DNA of 64,000 nucleotides, taken from positions 20,985,775 to 21,049,774 of the forward strand of contig CM119270.1 of assembly GCA_051294375.1 (NCBI GenBank), given 5' to 3'. Below, piece by piece: positions 24,889-37,100 of the stretch (position 1 is the first letter of the stretch; each line of letters opens with the position of its first letter). The translations under genes were made by a program, and so were the position numbers. The DNA is from Paraspadella gotoi (lineage: Eukaryota > Chaetognatha). Below the pieces are notes generated by a model. It made no database searches. It saw only the letters and a list, made by a program, of their open reading frames with translations, and was not told the origin of the DNA.

Positions 24889-26808
24889 GGTTGAGGGAGG
24901 AAAGGAGAGGAAGTGTAAAGGAAAGGGAGGAAAGGAAAAAATGTGAGAAGATATAAAAGGAAAGGAAAAAGAGAAAAAGGAAGAAATTAGGAAAGGAGGA
25001 AAAATATGAAGGATGGGACAAAGAAAGAAATAAGAAAATTCAGGAAAGAAGGAAAATAGGAAAAAAAAAGCAAATGTAAAGATTTAAGAAATATTGAAGT
25101 AATAAAGAAAACGTAAGGAGGAAATTAAATAATAGAAATTAAAACAAATTAACAATAAGATTGTAGAGATAAACCGTTTAGATGGAAAAAAAGTTAATGA
25201 GAAAAACTGAACCAGAAGCGAAAAGAATGAAAATCGCTTTGAGCCGAAATCGTTTAAGAATTCACAGAATTAATTTTTTTTTCTATTTGCATTAGAAAAC
25301 TAAAAGTTTTGGACTTAAAATCTGCAAATCTAAGTTCGCCTTTACTCTGTTTGACTTTCATTCAGTAAGAAACTCGGGTAAATTTCTTTGATATTTCTCA
25401 CCAAAGGACAAATCAGACAAATGTATTATCAAGTATCACAGCTTTTCTAAATTTGTGAATGTTTGCGAGTCAAAAGTATGTATTTTGCTGTGATTTGATT
25501 TCTTGATCTCTGGGTTTGTGAATTGACTTTACTTTTACCACCCATGATTTATTTACACGAGGTACTTTTACTGTCTTTACAGATTCTTTTATCTTTTAAA
25601 AATATTAGGTAAAGGGCACAGTATTTGAAATAAAAAGAATTAAAATTTGATTTTTCAAATTCCTTGGCTTTTTAGTTATTAGGAGTCGTTTAATTTTTTG
25701 AATTATGTTCTATTTATTTGGCGTATTAATTACAAGTACCTTATGTCCTTGAATGACTTCGGCGATAATTGATAGCATTTTTCCCGTCCTCTACCAAAAC
25801 TCAGCAAACACATTTTATTAAAACAAACACCTTTTTGACCTCTCAAAAAGTAATTTATTAACATAAAATAAAGGAATAATTTATACAGGTTCGCATTTTA
25901 ACAAAGAAATAAAGTTAATAAAGCAAAAAGGTATCATAAAAAAGATAGATTTTAGCGTAGTGTTGTCTAAAGCCTATTACGGTAAGTTTATAGCAGCTGA
26001 TCCCTTTCTTCAATTAAATCTAGGGATCCCGTGGTTTTCTCTTTTCTTCAATTACATCCTTATATTTATAATTTAACCTATTTCTTCAATTACATCCGTG
26101 TATCAAGTGGTCGGCACTCTATTTTCTTTGGCCCATTTCTTCAAAACCCGGATGAGATACTCGACTTGAGGATTATTTGTGTTGCGAAGAATTTGAATGA
26201 CGTCACGCAGAGTTTCTTTGGGTTCGTGACCCGCGATTATCTGAGAGAAATAATTACTATAATTGTAAATAATGTAAATGTGAATATTTTAAAATTTTGA
26301 ATATTCCGGTGAGCTATGGTCTGATCATTTTAAAATCGTGAATTATGAAAAAAAAACAGAGCATGAAAAAGTAGATATTTTGGCTTTTTTTTCTATTTTT
26401 AACGCTGAATACATTGAAATTTTTAATAACATTTTTTAGATTTTTTATTTAACTTTTTATGAAGAATCAGAATTTTCAATACAATTTTTTTTTAAATTTA
26501 AGATTTTAAATGGATATTACTAATCTTTTTTGAACTTCTTAATTATACTATCTCACATCTAAATATCTTTGTTTGTTCACTCAAATAAAATATACGTTCC
26601 CCAGTGCAACACTCTACTGTTCATGTTGTAAGGGAACCAGGTTGCGATCCCGGAACCTAATGAACACGAACTTATGGCTTTACTCAAAGAGCCAAAAAGT
26701 TACACCTGAAGAAATTATGTATATATTGTTTGATTGCACTGAGCATTGACAGTTATTAAAGTATAAGTAAGTCGGAGAATCAACATAAGCAATAATCGAT
26801 TTTTTTCA
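21464..26808. repeat. Segmental duplication, copy 2
   Basis: Partner of 13,634-18,990. This copy contains the first four exons of the more complete SLC22 gene. On its right it continues into CATTTATTCTGACATTTACC, which also lies just left of copy 1. Confidence 0.9.
22612..23945 (-). repeat. Array of duplicated acceptor/exon-3 edges, copy 2
   Basis: Fills the whole intron between SLC22 exons 2 and 3. Ten units (plus-strand GCCGACGTAGG-type words near 22,699, 22,835, 22,981, 23,122, 23,272, 23,362, 23,463, 23,563, 23,683 and 23,801) repeat the acceptor and the first some 28 exon bases. No unit has a GT donor after the exon fragment, so they are decoy acceptors rather than alternative exons. 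Confidence 0.9.
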
Positions 26809-26872
26809 TTCATTTATTCTGACATTTACCGCCATTTTCGCTCAACTCATTTTTCCGGTAATTATATATAAT

Positions 26873-26920
<48 letters not shown>

Positions 26921-27044
26921 TCAATTGGTTTGCAAATTTGCTCCAGAAACCGCGAAATGTCGAGAGAAAATTTGCGCTACATTAAGAACCAGGTTATTTA
27001 ACCTTTAGGACTTTGATTAACCACATGAAACCCTTTTCCCAGTA

Positions 27045-27094
<50 letters not shown>

Positions 27095-28270
27095 ACTCTC
27101 TCTCTCTCTCTCTCTCTCTGCTTTTCTCTCTCTCTCTACTTTTCTTCCAGTTGACATTGCGCGTTTTAACTGCGATTTTATCAGACAAAATCTTTTTTCC
27201 CATATTACTAAACCCTTAATATACATACAATATAAAATAACCAATAAAAAATCTCATCCTGAAAACAATATTGCTAGTTTTATTTTATTAAGTTCTTTGG
27301 TTTCCACCTCAAACCTTACCTTAATTCTAAAATAAACAATTTACTTACTCTCACTTTATATTAACTATTAATTTATTAAAACATCCATAACTTTAATCCC
27401 GAATTTAGTTTAATTATAAACTTCCAGCCCATAAAAGTGAGTTATTTTTCTAACTCAAAACATGACAATTTAACCATAGCTTTAAAGATTAACCCGAAGA
27501 CCTTAACCAGAAGTTTTTTTTTTTTTTTTTTTTTTTTCAATTCATCTTTGCTTTTGACCTTATTTTTCATAATGTTATCAAATAATGTTATAAAATAATG
27601 TTATAATGTTATTTTTCATAATGTTATCTAATAACAAAATCCCTGGCAAGAGTCAGTCTCGTGACGGTCACTTGATAACAACAAAGGCGGTCACGTGATC
27701 AGAACAGGTTTTAAGTATAATATACTCATTTTGCATCTGTTTCATCTGATCATTTAAAAATGCCGACACTTCAAAAAGAAACTACTGAGGCCCACAATAT
27801 CGAACGCGCCGGTTCCTTCTTTTCTTTTATTTTATTTTTTTTTAATATTTTGTTTCGTTATTTTTCTTTCCTAAAGACGCTGATTCTCATTTGCATATGG
27901 CAATATTTTATTTTAAATAGAAACATGTTAATTTATTAGCGTGTTACCAATAAAACATAAATGTATTTTCCTATTATAACAATCCGTAAAAAGGGCCTGG
28001 ACCATTTGAAGTATGCCTACAACTTTTTTTTCAGAGTAATATTAAATTAAATAACCTCAAAACCAAAAAAAATGATTCTCCAATCAAAGGTGCTCTGGAT
28101 ATAAATACTATTGAATGCGAAACGATGTGAAATTTAGGACAGTTTTATACATTAATTAAATTAGATCGTTTAATTTTTCTAGTTATATAATATATTTTAG
28201 AATTTAAAATATTTTTTTCTCCTTTCTTTATTCGCAGATTAATATTGGTTAATGATCCCAAGTTGGAAAA
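26809..28270. repeat. CT microsatellites and gene-free stretch
   Basis: (CT)n tracts lie at about 26,877-26,922 and 27,043-27,143. A run of some 25 T lies near 27,516. ATAATGTTAT units repeat near 27,560-27,630. No gene seen. Confidence 0.7.
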
Positions 28271-28786
28271 ATGATTGATTTACAAACTTTTGACTTTATA
28301 TTTGGAACGGTTCTTGCTGTTGCTGATTTTGTCACTGATTTTAAAACTATGTTGGATAATCTAACCTCAAGAGATTTTACCTTGAAAATGTTTGGACTAG
28401 TATTTATGGCAATCATGTTGATTCATAATCTGTATCGATGGTTTATGGAATAATTATTTTTAAAAAATATGGTTATTTTTCCCTAAAATATGGAAATCTT
28501 CCATACAGAGATTATTAACCATGTTTCTTTCTTCATTGGATTAGGAACTATTCCATTAACTATTGATTTGAATGCGTCACGTAATGTGCAATCAAAACCA
28601 GTTTTGGTCTATAAAGAAAATATTTTGTTTGTGACTAACTCCATTCATGTATTGATAGAATCCTATTTCCAGATGCTTTTGCAATCTGCATCACTTTTTT
28701 ATATCATTACAGTCAAAAGTGATGAGCAATGCTACATTGATACCTCAGTTAATGTTCAAGAAACTCTAGAAAGTAAGATGTTTTAA
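28271..28786 (+). pseudogene. N-terminal part of XK-related-like membrane protein, frameshifted
   Basis: The first open piece contains AVADFVTDFKTMLDN (compare VADVVTDIKTIVDH of the intact paralogue at 57,977). The second, after a shift, contains GTIPLTIDL and LIESYFQMLLQSAS (compare GTLPLTIDL and LLESFFQIIFQTAS). Two opposite one-base changes near 28,426 and 28,480 destroy the frame between them. CTAGAAAGTAAGATG near 28,770 could be a donor leading to the part at 32,457. Either a decayed paralogue or error in an unpolished assembly. Confidence 0.6.
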
Positions 28787-29180
28787 CTCTTAACTCAAAA
28801 TGACCATCATAATGAACCTGTTAAGTATTTTAAAAGAAATTGTTCTTTCTGAGGAAGAACCAAAGTATAAAAACATAATCCTATGTCAACTTTTAGGACA
28901 AAAAGATTTAACCAACATTGTCGCGTGAACAGTTAAAGCTTTTTCCTATTATTATTAAAATTTGCGAAAACGATTTTAATTTTAATAACGAATTTATTTT
29001 TCAATTATAACGGACATGTTTCATATTTTTAGTCGGATCGCTTTATCAAGCCAGATCCCGACTCTATAACTCACTTTTTATAACTCACTTTTTCGGTCCG
29101 TCGGTCCGCCCCCTCAATATTGTCGGGCACACACTTATATCATGTCAGAACATCGAATTATGATAAATTATGCAAAAAAA
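28787..29180. other. Gene-free stretch with reversed dispersed repeat
   Basis: About 29,035-29,150 is the reverse complement of part of 55,910-56,020 (shared words: GGTCCGTCGGTCCGCCCCCT and AACATCGAATTATGA). It belongs to the 'GCAGATCCGACATTG' repeat family. Confidence 0.6.
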
Positions 29181-29184
29181 ATGA

Positions 29185-30170
29185 TGTCCGTCGTCCGTCT
29201 GTCTGTCGTTCCGTCCGTCCGTCCGTCCGTCCGTCCGTTCCGTCCGTCCCACCTTAGCAAAAAAACCCAATTACTCGTGATTGGATGGATGGATTTAAAT
29301 GAAATTTTGTGTGTGGATAGGTAAGTGTGTGATTGAGCTGGATATTAAGTTTCGATGGAATCGTCCGAGTGGAAATGAGTTTAAATGGAAAAAAAACAAA
29401 AAAATATATTCACTATTTGAACACCAATTGCTCATGAGTGGATGGGCTGATTGACCTGGAATTTTGTATGTGGGTAGGAAAGTGTGTGATTGAACAGGAA
29501 ATCAAGTTTCGATGGAATAGTTTGAGTGGAAATGAGTTTAAATGGAAAAAAACAAAAAACCTGTTTTACTAATTGATTATGCTTCTTTTTTCCTTTTATA
29601 TTAAATGTATCTGCAGGATGTATTAATAAATCAAATAATTAATCAGTTAATTAATCAATTAGTAAATAAATTAATCAATAATTAATTAATTAGTCAATCA
29701 ATCCGTCCATCCGTCCCATCTTAGCAAAAAGCTCCAATAACTCGTGATTGGCTGGTTGGATTGGAATTAAATTTTGTGGTGTGGGTAGGAAAGTGTGTGA
29801 TAAAGCTGGATATAAAATTTCGATTGAATCTGTGAGTGGAAATTAGTTTAAATGGAAAAAACCTAAGTCGAATTTACTAAAATATTTTTACTTATTTTAA
29901 CCAATAAATACTCCAATTAATCATAATTGGATGGATAGATTGAGTTGAAATTTTGTGTGTGGGTAGGAAAACGTATGACGAAGCTTGATATAAAGTTTCA
30001 GTGGAAACGTACCAGTGGAAATGAGTTTAAATAAAAAAATATGAGTCACATTTACTTGAATCTTTTTATTATTTTAACCCATGATAGATTGAGATGAAAT
30101 TTTGTGAGCCGGTAGGAAAGTGAGTGAAGAAGCTAGATATAAAGTTTTGACGGAATGCAAGTTGAAAAAA
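29185..30170 (+). repeat. (GTCC)n and degenerate array of about 150-bp units
   Basis: After a GTCC microsatellite (about 29,190-29,250), five diverged units share AATTTTGTGTGTGGGTAGGA, AGTGTGTGATTGAGCTGGAT, AAGTTTCGATGGAAT and GAGTGGAAATGAGTTTAAAT. They start near 29,268, 29,427, 29,731, 29,912 and 30,080. No coding frame. Confidence 0.8.
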
Positions 30171-30204
30171 TTATGAAAGTTGAAAAAATGATGCAAGTTA
30201 AAAA

Positions 30205-30677
30205 AATCTTAAAAGCATAAGGATCGTCGCTATTGCATAAAAAAGAGAGAGGAGAGAGAGAAAGAGAGAGTGAGAGAGAGAGAGAGAGTGAGAGAGAAAG
30301 AGAGAGAGTGAGGAGAGAGAGAGAGAAGGAAACATAAAATAAAAAAATCTTAAAAGACTCAAGATCGAGCCAGAGCCCACTATCATAGAAAATTAATGAA
30401 AAAAACCGGGAAAAAAACGAATGAATCATGCGATAACGAATTGTTGATGTACTAGTAATTGATTGAGGTAATACTAATTGATTGATGTAATAGTAATTTA
30501 TTGATGTAATAGGAATTGATTAATGATTCGATGATAATCAATTATTGATGCGATGATAGTCATTCACTGCTGTGATGATAGTCATTCAGTGATGCGATGA
30601 TTGTCATTCATTGATGCGATGATTGTCATTCATTGATGCGATGATAGTCAATAAAACAAACAAATGCGTGTATGAGT

Positions 30678-30717
<40 letters not shown>

Positions 30718-30756
30718 AGAGAGAGAGAAAGAAAGAGAGAGAGAGAAAAGAGAGAG

Positions 30757-30792
<36 letters not shown>

Positions 30793-31090
30793 AAGAAAGA
30801 GAATAAATCCACGAAATCTCGGATGAAAATATGGGATTTTGTATTGAAAAAAAGCGCGGAATAAATGGCAATAATAAAAAGTTTTTAGAAGGAAAAAAAT
30901 AATCAGAATTTTTCAAAAAAACAAAACGATCACGCAAAAGATCGGACAGATAGGGACAGACACACACAGAGAGACAGAGAGACAGAGAGAGAGAGAGAGA
31001 AAAAGAGAGAGAAGAGAGAGACAGCCGCTGCAGAGAAAAAGAGAAAGAGCGATATATAATAATTAAAAGAGAGAGAGAGAGAGAGAAGCT
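30205..31090. repeat. Cluster of GA microsatellites and 'GATGCGATGATAGTCATTCA' units
   Basis: GA tracts lie at about 30,243-30,330, 30,681-30,805 and 30,970-31,085. Between them, 30,520-30,655 has five short tandem units ending GTCATTCA. The 35 bases at about 30,200-30,236 (CTTAAAAGCATAAGGATCGT) recur at 63,930-63,962. Confidence 0.8.
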
Positions 31091-31109
31091 CTACAGCCCT
31101 TTACTCGTT

Positions 31110-31205
31110 AAAGAATCAGCAGTACTTATGGCGCCGCACGTAGCGTGAGCTATTCTCTACCAAAGGACCCGGGTTCGCGCCCTGTTCGCGCCCTGTTCGC
31201 GGCAT
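31110..31205 (+). repeat. tRNA-like fragment, possible SINE
   Basis: CCAAAGGACCCGGGTTCGCG resembles a tRNA T-arm (B box) as in the SINEs at 50.2 kb, and is followed by a tandem duplication of GCCCTGTTCGC. No complete cloverleaf can be drawn. GA tracts follow at about 31,265-31,385. Confidence 0.35.
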
Positions 31206-31694
31206 CGTTTTTTACATTAGTGAACCCACATTATATCTAAAAAATTTTTTGTAAAAAAAAAAAAAGAGAGGAGAGAGAGAGAAGAGAAGAGAGAGAGAGA
31301 GAGAAAGAAGCTGGACAGACGCTGCAGAGCCGAACTCGTTTTTAGAAGAAGCAGTGACGGGAAAAAGAGAGAGAGAGAGAGAGCGACATATAATTAAAAC
31401 GTTTTTGTTTTGTAAATAAAACATAAACAAATACCAATATTATATGAAACATGAGAATTTTAAAGATCTTGATGATATAAAGCCATATATGAAAATTCAA
31501 CTCCCTATGATATCACACTTTCAGAAGCCATGATTGCAAAAAAAGCGAGACCGAAAGCTAAACCGAAAAAAAATCTAGACAGGACGGGCTTTGCCCGCCT
31601 GGCTCGATAATAGAGGATATTTGTTTGTTTTGATAAAATGTAAACAAAACATTTAATAACTGTCCTGACTCAATTTTAAGGACATCGATGATGA

Positions 31695-31830
31695 CAAGCT
31701 GAATATAAATTATAATTAATCTATTAATTAATTAATCTATTAATTAATTAATCTATTAATTAATTAATTAACTACATTAATTAATTATCGTAGGCAGATC
31801 CGACATTGTTTGCTCAAACTTGTTTTTAAC
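31695..31830 (+). repeat. TTAATTAA tract plus dispersed repeat copy
   Basis: Units of CTATTAATTAATTAAT are followed by the 'GCAGATCCGACATTG' repeat core (31,783-31,830). The same order is seen at 55,840-55,905. Confidence 0.65.
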
Positions 31831-32285
31831 AACTGCTTTATTGAAAACTGTTAAAGGCTTGAAAAAAAATGTGAAACAACAAAATAAATTCATGGTTCAA
31901 ATTCAATTTTTTTTTCGCTAAAATTTAATGATAATGAATTTATAAAAATCGTAGTAAAATTATAAACTAAACTTTTATATTACTTTTGTGTTCATTATTG
32001 TGGTCGACATGATAGTTATGGTAGTTATTAGGGTTGTGGTCATTATGGTACTTAAGGTCTTTATACCTAGTTTTTTTGGTTATGGAAGTCGTTGATGTTT
32101 TTAGTGATTGTGGTTATGGTAGCTGTAGTTACTGTCGTTTTTCTAGCGGTGGTAGTGATTGTTCGCGCGACTAAAAAAAACCTAATCTAGTTACAATGAT
32201 AAAGGTAACTAAATTGACATATGTTTTTGGATTGTATACAATGCAAAAACAAAAACATTATAACTTATAAGTATTAAGTAATTGT

Positions 32286-32325
<40 letters not shown>

Positions 32326-32456
32326 TTAATAAGCTGTATTATATAAATATAATTAACTATATTAAGTATAAAATACTTAATGATAGTTTAAAATTGTAGA
32401 TTTGAATTCGATTTAAAAAAATAACTAACCCCTTTTCTTCTTAATTCTCATCTTAG
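31831..32456. other. Gene-free stretch with GGTAGT and (ATA)n repeats
   Basis: A GTGGTTATGGTAG-type degenerate repeat lies at about 31,990-32,160 and an (ATA)n microsatellite at about 32,287-32,328. The stretch ends in TTCTCATCTTAG, a good acceptor for the next feature. Confidence 0.6.
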
Positions 32457-33967
32457 TTGGTGCATATCTTCATATCCATGGGGAAGTTTATAACCAACCA
32501 GTAGGTGAGAAGATAAGAAAGACAAATTTGAATTGTTCTTGCGAACTATTAGAAGGATTGTCTTTTTATTTTGAATATTTATGCAATTGGAGAATAAAGG
32601 AACATTTTACCCGCATTTCAATTGGGCTCTCAACAGTGACTATTGCAATATTTTCATCCAAGTTAAGATGCAATGATTTGACATGTACTATGTTAAAGCT
32701 TAGCCAGTTCTTATGCTGTGTACAAGGAACTGTTGGTTTAATACTGGGCTTATATTTAATAAATTCTAGTGCTTTACAATATTCATATTGGATTTTTGCA
32801 TTCTCTCCGATTTTGATTCTACGAGTGTTAACAATATCTGAACTTAGATTAATTATTAGGTCAATTTTTTTGAAATTACATAATGGGAAAATCCATATTT
32901 CGAAAGCTAAGAATAAATGGATTCAAAATTTAATTATGATTTTTTATAATTTGTTTATCCATGCATTTGGTTTGACTTTTAACAGTTATCATGACTTAAT
33001 CTTCAACAACAATTATGAAATAAAAAATAAAATGTATCGATTTTTGCCTTATGTGGTATTCAAAAAACATAATGATACAATTCAATCATGGCATTTTTTA
33101 TTACCTTCTTTAAAAACGGGACTTTTTAATTTTGATGAAAGTTACCAAATACAATATTATGTAATTTCAGGAAATAGTGCTCTTTTCTACCTTACGGAGA
33201 AAATAATTTTGTTAACAATTAGTATAGAAATAATTTTATTTTTGATTGATCTTAGTTTTTTGTTATTTCTAAAAAAACATCTGCTAAACTTTATTTTATC
33301 TTTAGAATCCCTCGTTTTTTTTGCAGCAATGACCTTTTTAGATTCACAAGTAGCTGAACCTGACCGGACCTTGTCAATTTTTTTTTACCCGCTAATAATT
33401 TTATTGATACTATTAATTGGAGAGCAGAAACTTTTAGTAAATATTGTTCATAAATCAAAGCTATTTTTTTTAGCTCTTATGATTTCAGTATTATCTGTAT
33501 TTTTTCCTGCAATCGCATTTTGGTTTTTTCAAAAGACTGCAATACAGATGTCATTGGCTTTTGAGTCTTGGAATGAAAGTGTTAAATCTTCTGTAAGGTC
33601 TTCTTTGACACAAACTTTTAACATAGGAAAAATTGCAAACTTGCAGGTCCATAATTTCAACAGAAATTTTTTCTTTTTTATGAGTGTATCGTTTTTACCT
33701 GTATTTAATCCATTGTTTTTATTAAAAGGTAAATCTCAACGTAATAGATTTTTCTATAAAATCATTTGGATTTTGCTGATTTCAAGTTTTTATTTTTCCC
33801 TTTTTCAACTCCTAAAACACTATGTAGATGGAGTAAAAAACAAAATAGAGTCAGATCACACTAAAGATGGATTTTGTTTTTTTTATGTTCCTCATTTCAA
33901 AGCTGAATCATGTATAGTTTATTTGTTAATTCCTACCATTGTCTTGCTTCTTCATGCTTGTGAATGA
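32457..33967 (+). CDS. C-terminal part of XK-related-like multi-spanning protein
   Basis: Open from the acceptor at 32,456 to the TGA after 33,964; the first ATG in frame is 32,528, but reading from the acceptor keeps residues shared with the paralogue at 57,977. Shared blocks in order: TNLNCSC, VQGTVGL..GLYLI, FSP.LILRVLT, then several hydrophobic spans, FLPVFNPLFLLKGK and a final span ending near the stop. About ten hydrophobic segments. It would be exon 2 of the gene whose broken first part lies at 28,271-28,786, with an intron of about 3.7 kb full of tandem repeats. Whether the gene is alive depends on the frameshifts upstream. Function unknown. Confidence 0.65.
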
Positions 33968-34146
33968 AATAAGTATACTAGTTTACTTTACTATGACAAT
34001 TTAATGTAATTAAATTTTAAAAATCAGTAATTTTTTTATTAAATCTTTATTAATTTTTGTAACTAATAAAATAAGAAACGAGAAAGATAAATTGGACTTT
34101 TTATGAAATTTTTTAAAACTTTTCAAATTTGTTTATTTTTCTCTAC
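33968..34146. other. Short intergenic gap between convergent genes
   Basis: AT-rich. The stop of the XK-like frame (plus) and the last IFT56 exon found (minus) converge with only about 180 bases between them. Confidence 0.6.
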
Positions 34147-37100
34147 CTGTTGAAAGACTCCAACACATGCGCCACGTTTGCCCTCCCAATATTCAGGATT
34201 TGAATCAAGTCTCTCTAAAACGTCGAAAGCCTGAATTAGAAAAAAAAATAATTTAGGTAAGTAAAAAAGCATAATATCTTAATATGTCAAAAGAGTCAGA
34301 ATAAATATTAAACAGATTGCAGAAAGTAATACAAAAAAAAACAAAATCGTCAAGTCTTGCAGCAACTCGCCTTAGAGGCGTAAAAGAATTGTCCCGTCTT
34401 GTAGCAATCGTTGGCGATGAGTTGCAGCAAAGTGAAGGATTCTCCTGAGGTCTCCATCTTGAGGTAAAGCTCCCAAGCTTGACGAGCCTTTCGATTCATG
34501 ATGTAACATCTGAGTTGAAGAAGATGAGAATTTGGAATTTACTCCGTTTCCGTTTTGAGCAAAAATTACATATTTAGTACAAGTTCATATTTTGATGCTA
34601 AGTATTCCAATTAGTGATTAGTGACTTGTGATCACGTCAATTTTTTCACGGGTTTTCTTAATTATTATCAACTTCTTCAGAAGCCAAATTTGAAAAACAA
34701 CCGGCCAGTCCTTACCTGGCCAACAGCAATCCTCAACATGCCAAAACTCAATCCTCAACATGCCAAAACTTTCACCTTTCCCAAGCACATTTCTTACCTT
34801 TCCCTACTTACCCAAACTTTAAGCCAACTTACCTGGCCGACATTTCCACAGGCCAAACCATCGGCTCACTCCCTATCAGTTCTATTTTTTTACAGGCCAA
34901 TCTTCTATCCCACTCCTTACCAGATCTACCGTTACAAAGGCCAAAATACTAGACCAATTTCTTCACTGGCCAAACCGCTTACTCAGTCCAAACAACGTAT
35001 CTGACTAATTTTTTTTCAGAGACCAAACTACTTACCTGGCCAACCAACTTTGATAAACGTAATCCGATTTGATTTTTTCGTTTTGTATCATAAGGAGAGC
35101 ATCCTCCGCCTCCTTGTACCCGCCGACCGAGGCCTTCGCCTGATACATTTAAAAATAAATAATATGTGGATAAGGCCCTAGGTGGGGCTGAAGAGTGCTA
35201 TCCGCAACTTTTTAAACCCCCCTCTAGCAGCCATGGAACGGGTCCTGGGCTTGGAACCAAGCTTGAGGGTTTTCCACGACCTCATAGAAAAAATTACTAT
35301 TTCCTTCGATGATTTGTACTTCATGATATATCTCAAAAATTTTGTTTTAACAATTATTTGATTGGTTATTTTACTTCATGTTTAGCTTATGTCAGATCCT
35401 CATTTATGGAGTATACCTTCCTTCGTCTTTACATTCTTAGTACCACTGTATATTAAATAATTAGTCGAGAATGACATAATTTTGCTTACAAGTACAATTC
35501 CCTTTTCCCTTTTTGCCATTTTTCAAATTTCCCCTTTTCTTCTCTTTTCTTTTTCCCTTTTTCCCTTTTTCCCTTTTTCCCTTATCCCCTTTTCCCCTTT
35601 TTCCCTTTTTTCCTTTTTCCCTTTTTTCCCCTTTTCCTTTTATCCTCTTTCTCACTTTTTTCTCCTTTTCCCTTTTCCCCTTTTTCTTCCCTCTTTCCCC
35701 TTTTCCCTTTTTCCCCTTTCTCCCTTTTTTCTCCTTTTTCTCCTTTCCTTTCCCTTTTTTCCCGTTTCTTTTTCCCGGCTTTCTCCCTTTTTCTCCTTTT
35801 TCCCTTTTTCCTCTTTCTCCCTTTTTTCCCTTTTTCCCTTTTTTCCCCTTTTTCCTTTTTCCTCTTTCTCCCTTTTTTTCCCTTTTTCCTCTTTCTCACT
35901 TTTTCTCCTTTTTCCCTTTTTCCATTTTTTCCACTTTTCTCTTTTTCCCCTTTTCCATTTTTCCCCATTTTCCCTCTTTCTCCATTTTTCCCCCTTTTCC
36001 CTTTTTTCCCTTTTTCCCTTTTTTCCCTTTTTTCCCTTTTTTCCCTTTTTTCCCCCTTTTCCCTTTTTCCCCAAAACCTGAGCGAAGTTGAAGTTAAAAT
36101 TGTCGTCGTTGTAGAAATAACTTTTGATGGAATTCAAGTAAATGAGGACGTCATCGAATTGCTTGAGGAGGAAGAAACAGGAAGCCATGCATTGTCTGAA
36201 GTTGGGGAGAGAGAGAGAGAGGGAGAGAGAGAGGGAGAGAGAAAGCAAGAAGGAGGGAGAGAGGAAAAGATAGAGGGTGAAAGATAGGGAGAACAGGAGG
36301 GAGAAAGGGAGGAAGAGAGAGAGGGAGGAGGAGAGGAAGAAACGGAGAGAGGGAGGAAGTTAGGAAGAGAGGGAGAGAGGAGTTAAGAAGGCGGAAAAAG
36401 AGAGATGGGTGGAGAGAAATAGTGAGAGGGAGCGGAGATTTGTTGAAAGAACCATTTAAAACAATCTAATCGAATTGAAAGTAAGAAAAATACTTCATTG
36501 ATTAGGAAATTTGTGTACCAAATTAAAATTAAAATATTGCTTTGTTATTATCTTGTAAACAGGCAGGTCCAATTTCCGCTGAACTTACCTTTCCGGTCTC
36601 CAGTGACCTCATCCTCCCCGAAAGCCTCACCTGCCAGGAATTGTGTCGCATTCGGATGCTGCTCCGCCAACCAATTGAAAATATTGTTGCGAAATTTTCA
36701 GATGCTCTCGGCTTCCTAGAAGGGAAGACGGACAAAGAGTAGTCGATGCTAATTTTAATTAGACTAAAAGAAGCATTGGCTTATTGTGATACAAATATAT
36801 ATATATATATATATATAATTTAATCGTTTGTACCAATTTAATTTTATATTTTATATTTTTTATTTTATATAAATATAATAAAATGATTATTTCATTATTA
36901 ACTTTATATCAACTATTCGCGTTCATAAATTACTGCAGTCAATCAAGCAATCAAACTAATCAATCATTCAATCATTTAAAATAGAATTACCAATATATCC
37001 AATGGAAAATACAACCAATCAACGAATGGACCGACCAATCAATTCACTCGCGCCTAGTTCCTGTCCCAAAGTCAACCAATCAATCAATCAACCATTCAAC

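Noticed and set aside
31110-31205. tRNA gene
   Set aside because: Only a T-arm-like part is visible; no acceptor or anticodon stem can be paired.
28271-33967. Calling the two XK-like parts one intact gene
   Set aside because: Two frame shifts between the first two hydrophobic segments and an unproven 3.7-kb intron make this unsafe.
35482-36248. Frames of up to 199 codons in both directions
   Set aside because: They are translations of the CCCTTTTT tract; only the small 36,078-36,195 piece on minus is a real (IFT56) exon.
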